The notes under the pieces: model-generated
What the model saw: only the letters and a program-made list of their open reading frames with translations
Told to the model about the DNA's origin: nothing
Database searches by the model: none
NCBI RefSeq assembly: GCF_905115235.1
Contig: NC_051850.1
Coordinates: 43,592,441-43,656,440, forward strand
Source of the DNA: Hermetia illucens
Taxonomy: Eukaryota > Arthropoda > Insecta > Diptera > Stratiomyidae
Reading direction: 5' to 3'
DNA: 64,000 nucleotides
Translations under genes and position numbers: made by a program
Shown here: positions 57,300 through 64,000 of the stretch, piece by piece
How the letters are laid out: the number at the start of each line of letters is the position of its first letter
Position numbering within the stretch: the stretch's first letter is position 1

Positions 57300-58335
57300 G
57301 TTTGTCAGTAAAACGGAAGTTGACGGACGTAGAAATTGAAAATATTCTGGAATGTAGTGATAATGAATGAAAGAGCATGAATCTGAGAATGACTGTGCTG
57401 GTAATAAATGGGCTGATGGTACGTGGGGAGTCGTCATTGGCAAAAATGAAAACTCATCGAAAATACCGTTCAAGTCTGAACGTGGACTTTAAAAGTTTTT
57501 CTTGCCTTCATTATGAATATGACAATAAATGAAAAGCCATGGATAGAAGATTATTTTCCCCAAGATCTTACACTGCAAGCATTTTTACGTTCATTTTCTC
57601 CCGTCGACGTTTTTCCAACTGCAGATATTCATATCACAGTACCACAAGAAGACATTTCACACAAATATCGCGGTCAGTAAAGCAGTAACGAATCAATAAC
57701 ACATCGATCAGAAATTTCGCGAAGTGTTTTTCCAGGGCAAGTCGTCATCGTAGACGAGTCAACAATTGGCTTCAAAGGAAGAATCATATTCAAAACCGAG
57801 TACATCTGCTGGAAAAAGGACGTGTTGAGTATCCCGACCTGGCGGAGGAGTGGCTTGCGTAAAATACACATATGACTGGAGAAATAATGCCCACCTGCAA
57901 AAATCTCACGACCGAGGTAAGGTACGGTATTTCGATTATTACTGAAACTGTTTGCGGCATTTCTTCCTAAAAACGGTTTTCTTTTTTCAGATGAAAGATA
58001 AGCAGCTTGCAAACGCAAAGAGGGGGCAGGTCGTTGCATTGCGCAAAGACAATGTAGTTGTGGTAGGGTGGGAGGAAAAACGCTCCGTGCTTGTCTTGTC
58101 CACCTACCTCCTCGATCAAACTCAAACGAATACACGGCAAAAAGTTGAAGGCGACGAGGAAGATATTGCAAAACCTGAGACAATTTTGAATTACACGGCG
58201 AAAATGGGCGGCGTAGATTGCGCTGACCACTTATGCACGTCGTACAATTTTGTCCGAAAGTCAAGCAAATCGTGGCTTTTTGAGATTTCGATCATCAACC
58301 CGTTTATTCTTTTCAATTTGTTGCGTTTTTAGAGA
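57300..58335 (+). pseudogene. piggyBac transposase pseudogene (PGBD-like)
   Basis: The DDE-type transposase of piggyBac elements cuts and pastes at TTAA. Visible pieces are KRKLTDVEIENILE near 57315-57360 (start), VVIVDESTIGFKGR at 57741-57782 (the conserved DExMxxFKGR around the first catalytic Asp), and MKDKQLANAKRGQVVALRKD from 57991. Then come KRSVLVLSTYL, LNYTAKMGGVDCADH (58188-58232, the usual YNxxMGGVDxxD) and YNFVRKSSKSWLFEI. A typical transposase of 550-600 residues is reduced to islands by stops, shifts and a large missing middle. The last 126 codons form one open frame. Confidence 0.85.
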
Positions 58336-58423
58336 GGCGAAAGAAGGTAAATGAAAACACTTGTTTGTATGAATATATGTAAAGTCAATATTAGCTAACA
58401 TTATAACACAAATTTCCGTAGCC

Positions 58424-58710
58424 TACATATCGACGAAATCTATGAGCGATGCCATGACCGTCTGGCTGTGGATAAGATCCGGCTCAATAGGTTACGGTGG
58501 GCGGGTCACTTAATTCGTATGGATGAGGATGATTCAGCCCGGAAAGTCTATAAGGGTAATATCTATGGTAGAAAAAGAAGTCGAGGCAGACCCTGCCTGA
58601 GATGGAGCGATGGCGTAGGTCAGGACGCCAGACAGCTTTTGGAGATATCGAATTGGTGAACCTCGACGCAAAATCGGGGTGTCTGGAGTTCCATATTAAA
58701 GAAGGCCTAG
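58424..58710 (+). mobile_element. LINE family A 3' tail nested in piggyBac
   Basis: DKIRLNRLRWAGHLIRMDED, then RKVYKGNIYGRKRSRGRPCL and SDGVGQDARQLLEISNW, close to the tails at 28985-29170 and 37930-38210. It lacks everything upstream. Its 63-codon frame is intact, the best preserved tail in the window. Confidence 0.8.
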
Positions 58711-59260
58711 AGTTTGAACTGCTATAACTTTGGCGTTAATGACCAGAGTTTTTTGAATGCATATGCAAGATATTGTCTGCTATGCTGCTGCAATTTGGTA
58801 TTCATACGGTGAACCTAAGGGGGGTTTTCAGTCAATTTATAAAAGCTGGTAATGTACTATTAGTAAGTTTATTTGAGCAGATATCGGAATGTGACATATT
58901 CTGAGGCCTAGATTTCATCTAACCGTACCACTCTGGTTTTTTTTTGGATTTTTGGTTTGGGTAGTTTCCGAAAATGAGTCCCGTCTCATTCTAAGTGTGT
59001 GCATTTTGACTCCTTCCTCAAGTACTCTACAATTCACGTCAAAACTAATATCAATTTCGGAAAATACTAACCGAGACTTTTCATGCGACTATATCCGGTG
59101 AAAAAAAAATCCCTCCTTTGTATGTATGGGGAGCCCCCCTTTAAACTCCACCTAAATTTATGTCACTCGCTGTATGCGTGGGATTTCATAGTTCCCCTCT
59201 GCTCACCAAATTTCGTTCGGACCGGTTTGGCCACTTTGGAGAAAAGTGCATGTGATAAAG

Positions 59261-59309
59261 CAGACAGACAGTGAATCGATTTTAATAAGATTTTGTTTTA
59301 CACAAAACC
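59261..59309 (-). repeat. piggyBac right terminal inverted repeat
   Basis: Complement begins GGTTTTGTGTAAAACAAAA and continues to GTCTGTCTG. TTAA follows at 59310-59313. Confidence 0.75.
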
Positions 59310-59319
59310 TTAAAAAGTT

Positions 59320-62270
59320 GTGCATTGAAACCTAAAACACGGCATCAGTGCGAGCGATGGAATCTAAAAAGTTGTGCCTCGATAGAAGCCAGCGGGGGCA
59401 GCAAGCGGAGTTGTGAAAAGGTTAAACTTTGTGATTCCAAAGAAAAAGTGTACATATCTAGGGAGAACCTGTATCAAATTTTAGTCTATGTTGTTTCTGA
59501 ATTAAATGTCTCGATTCTTACTTTTAGAACTTCGATATAGTCAATTGTGATCCGTTATTTCTACATTCGCTTTTCATTTGCATTAGATTCATTTTTGTTT
59601 TCTTTTCATTGGGAGAAACGCCAATAAGAACAAAAATAGTTAGAAGAACATACTTTGGTATAGTGTGGTTTGTAGCCACCTTTAACAATGCAGAATGAAT
59701 GTCAAATGCTTTTTTGATTTTAAATCTGTCAGCACTTCATTGAAATGTTGTTACTGTTTGATTTCTTGATCCTGGAGTCAAGACAAGCGGAATACGTGAA
59801 AAGACCGCTTCTAGGCAAATTCTCATGGTTGATAGACGAAACTTTTTTGGATTTTTTGTTTATTCTGTCATTTTATACTATAATGATAGATTAAAATATA
59901 TTTTTCAATTTTTTTTCTTGTATTTTGTTCTTTTTTTTATCTATTTTTTCTTGAATCTTTGCTTTCCGTTAGTGATTTTACTTTTAAAGTTATGTTTCGA
60001 TTGTGTGTTTTTTGAATCTTTTTCCTTTCGTAGTAATATACAATTTTTTTGTCTCATTTTCTTGTATTTTCTATACATTTCATAATAAAATTGTTTTTAT
60101 ATATGTAGATATTTTTAAAAAGTGCATCGTAATAATCTTATGTCACTTTTATATGAGTTTTGAATGCTATTCATAGCAATTATTTTCTTTTTTTGTTGTT
60201 ACCTTTTTTGTCAATTCAAAGTGTGTTTTTCTGCTTTTTTACTGTCGATACTTTTTGTTTGTTTTTATTTTATTTCTTCACTAAAATATATGCGTATGTT
60301 TTCAATAAATTATTAATATATTTCGTAGAATTTTTTTTGTGGTCTGTGGTTTGTTAATTCAATATTTTGTTCCGTTAAAATACATTTTAATATTATTTCA
60401 TATTTTTTTTTTAAGTTTTCTTTCATTTGTTTGCTAGTATATATTTATTAGGTTATTTGTAATATACGTTTGTTGCATGTATGTCGCTCAAAATTATATA
60501 CAATTTTAATAGTGGGTAGTTCCATGATATTTTCAAAAAGACATAAATTAAAACAATTATAATTAACTGTGTAATATAAAGACAGTGAGGTTTATGCTAT
60601 AGGTTAATTTTTTTGTTGATTTTCTCTCTTTTATACAATTTTTATTTTCTTTTTTCATATCCACCTTACGAGTTTAAATACTAACATCACATTTTACTTT
60701 TACTCTCTTCATTTTTTCTTTTTTTTTTGCTAATATTGATTGTTATTATATATATTTTTCTTAATACACTAGAAAATAGACTTAATATTTCATTTTTAAA
60801 AGCATTCTCAACTGTCTTGATTAATTATATTCGATATTTCATTTTTTTCCATTTTGTTTTCATGCTAATAAAGTTTAAAAAAATATTTCACTTAGTACAC
60901 ACAGAACGAAATTGATACGAATTAAATGAAGATAATTAGAAATTGGCTACCACATTTTTCTCTCAATGCTTGTCTGGTTTAATTCGGTGCATTGTAACCG
61001 AATCTGCTTAGTGGAAAAAGAACAAATGTCGGAGGAGGGTAAATTTATTCAACAGAAATTACAGTAAGGAGTCAATGAACGGTCTGTGGTATTATCTATA
61101 TAAAGAAGAGGCTGCTTTTTGGCGATTAAAACCAACTTTTGCTTCCACTGAAACTTACAATTGTCATAAAAGTCACGCGTCTTGTGAAGAGTGTCAAGAT
61201 GATTGTGAAGAGTTATTACCACCCTCCTCCACCAAGTAATTAACGGCAGGGAGAGATGAAAATAGCAGAGTTAATAATTTTCTGGGCGCAACTGGCATAT
61301 ATAGAATACGCAAACAGTGAAGTGGCTTTGAAGTCCTATAAATAGGCTCCATAGGTACAGGAGAAATCTTTCTTCAGCCGAGCCGACCAGAATTGTAGGG
61401 CTGATTATTTTGACAGTTTTATAGCGTCAAAAAATATTGTCCAAGCCAATTTTATTTGTGAGAAAAACTACAGATTGAAGACAGACGCTATCCCCGGTTG
61501 GCGGACGAGCTAGCGCCAACCATACACAACAAAGGCACGATAACCTTGGATAAATGCTTCGTAACAAATTTTTTAAAAACTATGGTAGCAGATAATCTTC
61601 TCCAAGCTTTCCTATCATTATTTTCCCTTAGTCAATCGACACTATTTCATGACGATTGTTTTAAGGTGAAAAGAATTCGAATAAAAATTACGAATTTGTT
61701 TTTTTTTCTGACTTTTTGTTCAGCTTTACGCCTGACAAAGCAAATTAACGTATAAAGAAATGAATACTTACGACAGTTAAATTAGTACAAAGAACATCAT
61801 CACTGTACAGTAATAGTTTATAGTAGTAATTATAATATGAATAAAAGTAAAAAAGCATTAAAATGAAGATTACAATATATGGGTATGTGTGTAAATCAAA
61901 ATTTTTTGTGTAGTTTTCATACTTTTTTTGTGTTTCTCTAAGTCTAACTTGTTTGTATTTAAATATCCTCAATATTTTTAATATATATAACTTTTAAATT
62001 TACATTATTTTGTAGTTTTTTTTTGTTTGCTTATGACCTTTTAAGCGATGCACATGCACGTCTTAAATAAGTTTTAAATGACTATTTTTTTCGATTTTTT
62101 TCTCATCAGTTTTTTACTTATTGTATTTCTAGTTTTTTTTTTGTTATATTAAAGTATAAACCACATTTAAAATCTTATCTCTCTCTCTACGTTCACTTCC
62201 ACACCTTCTCTCCCCATTTCTATTCATTCTTCCAAATATAACTTTCATTATATTTGTCACTTTTTTCACT
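59320..62270 (-). other. AT-rich tract, possible long 3' UTR of the downstream Gln-rich gene
   Basis: Nearly 3 kb without a supportable gene. From 59820 on it is extremely AT-rich, with long T runs on the plus strand (A runs in the sense of the minus-strand gene ending at 62271). Position and base composition suit a long 3' UTR; this is inference. Confidence 0.4.
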
Positions 62271-64000
62271 TCACTGAAAATAATTATAAAAACCATTGGA
62301 TCTTTGCCCCAATTCGCGAATGGCTGCAAAAGGATCCCGGACATCATTGTGTGCACCACCGGCTGTTTGGTGATTCGATTGGTTATTGGGGTGGGCATGA
62401 GATCCGGTCGTCACGATTGACATTGAAGAGGAGCTCTTAGGAGCGCTATTAGCCAAATGTAAATGCGAATTCATCGATTGTTGCTGTTGATGATGATGTT
62501 GTTGCTGTTGCTGTTGATGATGATTGTTGGAAGTCATGTTGGCTGATAAGTTCGGTCCTTGACTAAGAACTGCAGCGTATGTAGCATGCGTGTTCATTGC
62601 TCCGCTCGATTGTTGTGATTGTTGCGGCTGATGATGCTGTTGGGGATGTTGTGATTGTGGTTGTTGCTGGGGAAAATGCTGTAGTTGGCTGTGTTGGGAT
62701 GCATTGCGGGACGCCAATAGTAGATCATTGCATTCACTTGAGGTTGGTTTTAGCTCATAGTTATTGAATAGTTTTTGTATAGTGCTGACGCTAGCATAAT
62801 GATTCAGATCGTTCGCAGAGAAAAGGGATTCCATGAAGCTAGCATTGTTCAAGGTATCGCTTATGATGTCAGGCGAATCGATTGATGCCGGATGGGATGA
62901 AGGTGTGCTGCTGTAACTAGCACTGCCATTGCCCATTACTTGTCGCCTGTACAACGGGACCGATTCAACTCTCGACCCAGCGTTTATATCCGCGACATTA
63001 GCTGAAGTTGGAATTAACTGTCCACTATTAACCATTGGAGATTGTTGATAGGGTGCATGTTGCGGTTGTGGTTGAGATGGTGGCGGAGGCTGTAAAGGAT
63101 GCTGCATAGGTTCCTTTCCCAAGAGATTGCTATTGTTGCCTGCGGCATTTGTCGTGGAACTAACCATTCCAAGCAGATCACGCAAAATTGGTTGACTCAT
63201 TTCATTCCCGCTCATCAATGAATTGAAGACCAAATCAATTTGTTGGTTAAAGTTGATATTGTTATTATCGGGTGCTGAACTACTAGCAAGCGATGAAAGC
63301 GAAGAACTGGATAAGGAACTCAACTGCCCCAATTGTTGCTGAGGACTTGGTCTCATTTGCCCATTTCCGGCCACAGCCAATTGAGGAGGTAGTTGGGTCT
63401 GTTGAGGTTGTTGCAAGGGTGTCTGTTGCGGCGGCACTAATAGATTCTTTGATGTTATCGTGCTGGCTGCTGCCATTACTTGTCTCAGAATATCCGTAAA
63501 TTTGTTTGCAGCTTCCTGGCCCTGATGCTCTAATAGATGCAAATACCATTTATACTGAATCTCTTTCGGTTCCAACGCCATATCATAAAAGTTCATATTC
63601 GGCGGAAGCAGGGCACTGAAATCTGGAAACTGCTGTGTATTCGGCGGCGGCTGTGGGGGCGGATGCATCGGGCCAGTATTCAAATTCACAGGAATATTGT
63701 GAACGTTGTTAAGAAATTGAATTTCCTTTTCCTTGGGATAAAGATTTGGCTGTGTAGGTGCCGTGAGGTATGGATGTGCTGAGAAGCTATTCATATTCGG
63801 TAAATGCAGGTTCGCAGCACTTCCAATAGCGGCAGCAGCGCTGTTTGCGCCACTGCGAGATATGTCAGCTGGACTTGTCGGTCCATTGTGCAGTTGGTTT
63901 CGTAAATTTAACTGGTTCATCATAACTGGGTTTTGATTCGGATACACGAATTTGTTTAAGTGTGCTAGATCTTGCGGATTACGCATTGGTTGCATTTGAT
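62271..64000 (-). CDS. Glutamine-rich protein, C-terminal part, not named
   Basis: An open frame of about 576 codons on the minus strand, uninterrupted from the right edge to TGA at 62271-62273. The frame is still open at the edge (a Gln codon precedes the first visible Met at 63995), so the N-terminus lies outside. Counting from that Met, the first 130 residues hold MNQLNLRNQLHNGPTSPADI and NVHNIPVNLNTGP. A less repetitive segment at about 145-190 reads PKEIQYKWYLHLLEHQGQEA. Poly-Gln and Gln/His tracts dominate about 200-330 and 440-545. Two ordered-looking islands are MSQPILRDLLGMVSS and DTLNNASFMESLFSANDLNH. The end, VRDPFAAIRELGQRSNGFYN, looks conserved. Such proteins are often mRNP or transcription regulators; a 4E-T/Cup-type protein is one guess without proof. 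Codon usage, length and lack of stops mark it as a real gene. Confidence 0.8.
   Translation of the reverse strand, partial: QMQPMRNPQDLAHLNKFVYPNQNPVMMNQLNLRNQLHNGPTSPADISRSGANSAAAAIGSAANLHLPNMNSFSAHPYLTAPTQPNLYPKEKEIQFLNNVHNIPVNLNTGPMHPPPQPPPNTQQFPDFSALLPPNMNFYDMALEPKEIQYKWYLHLLEHQGQEAANKFTDILRQVMAAASTITSKNLLVPPQQTPLQQPQQTQLPPQLAVAGNGQMRPSPQQQLGQLSSLSSSSLSSLASSSAPDNNNINFNQQIDLVFNSLMSGNEMSQPILRDLLGMVSSTTNAAGNNSNLLGKEPMQHPLQPPPPSQPQPQHAPYQQSPMVNSGQLIPTSANVADINAGSRVESVPLYRRQVMGNGSASYSSTPSSHPASIDSPDIISDTLNNASFMESLFSANDLNHYASVSTIQKLFNNYELKPTSSECNDLLLASRNASQHSQLQHFPQQQPQSQHPQQHHQPQQSQQSSGAMNTHATYAAVLSQGPNLSANMTSNNHHQQQQQQHHHQQQQSMNSHLHLANSAPKSSSSMSIVTTGSHAHPNNQSNHQTAGGAHNDVRDPFAAIRELGQRSNGFYNYFQ

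Larger units (their letters stand above)
56477..59309 (+). mobile_element. piggyBac-type DNA transposon, broken, with nested LINE tail
   Basis: The element is bounded by TTAA on both sides (56473-56476, 59310-59313). Terminal inverted repeats of about 50 bp (56477-56529 and 59261-59309) begin GGTTTTGTATAAAAC and GGTTTTGTGTAAAAC. The outer 21 bp of the left end is itself a hairpin. Subterminal GTCTGTCTGTC and its complement extend the symmetry. A decayed piggyBac transposase lies at 57300-58330 and a family A LINE tail at 58424-58710. Length is about 2.8 kb. Confidence 0.85.

Noticed and set aside
59825-60915. Phe/Leu-rich frames of 60-90 codons
   Set aside because: Produced by T-rich sequence; composition alone explains them.
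1-64000. CRISPR array, operon, prophage or toxin system
   Set aside because: Nothing of the kind is visible; the introns and gene content are those of an insect nucleus.

Overview
The window looks like insect, most likely fly (dipteran), nuclear DNA. The evidence is AT-rich sequence, short introns flanked by GT/AG in recognisable animal genes, an errantivirus of the 297/17.6/ZAM type, and many decayed LINE, mariner, piggyBac and Penelope copies. The transposon load points to a large genome; I cannot name the species. I found no CRISPR, operon or other bacterial feature and no tRNA or rRNA gene.

Five host genes can be supported. (1) MEIOB/hold'em, minus strand, 7192-22840: three exons whose splice phases fit exactly and give 467 residues. 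(2) DPH1, plus strand, 23518-24834, intronless. (3) NHP2, minus strand, 29645-30206, two exons, 155 residues. (4) MOSMO, plus strand, 30582-37500, two exons, 167 residues. (5) A glutamine-rich protein, minus strand, 62271 to beyond the right edge, which I could not name. MEIOB and DPH1 are head to head across about 680 bp; NHP2 and MOSMO are head to head across 375 bp. DPH1 and NHP2 converge on a 4.8-kb gap filled mainly by a LINE.

Layout: 1-6330 is LINE debris on the minus strand plus unrecognised sequence. 7.2-22.8 kb is MEIOB. Its 8.5-kb intron 2 holds a young, almost whole errantivirus (8347-14426) in antisense orientation. Its 5.7-kb intron 1 holds R1-type and other LINE pieces. 23-30.6 kb is the compact housekeeping block DPH1 / LINE / NHP2. 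30.6-37.7 kb is MOSMO, whose 6.4-kb intron holds a transposase-like relic, a mariner and three LINE pieces. 37.9-59.3 kb has no recognised host gene and is a TE graveyard: mariner, Jockey, a long LINE, Penelope, and a piggyBac-type element with TTAA duplications and a LINE tail nested inside it. 59.3-62.3 kb is very AT-rich and may be the long 3' UTR of the glutamine-rich gene.

The host genes do not form one pathway: meiotic recombination (MEIOB), diphthamide synthesis on eEF2 (DPH1), H/ACA snoRNP function (NHP2) and Hedgehog signal tuning (MOSMO). I found no convincing new multi-gene system. The most useful results are the spliced models of MEIOB and MOSMO across transposon-filled introns, the young errantivirus inside a meiotic gene, and the delimited piggyBac family with related ends elsewhere in the window.
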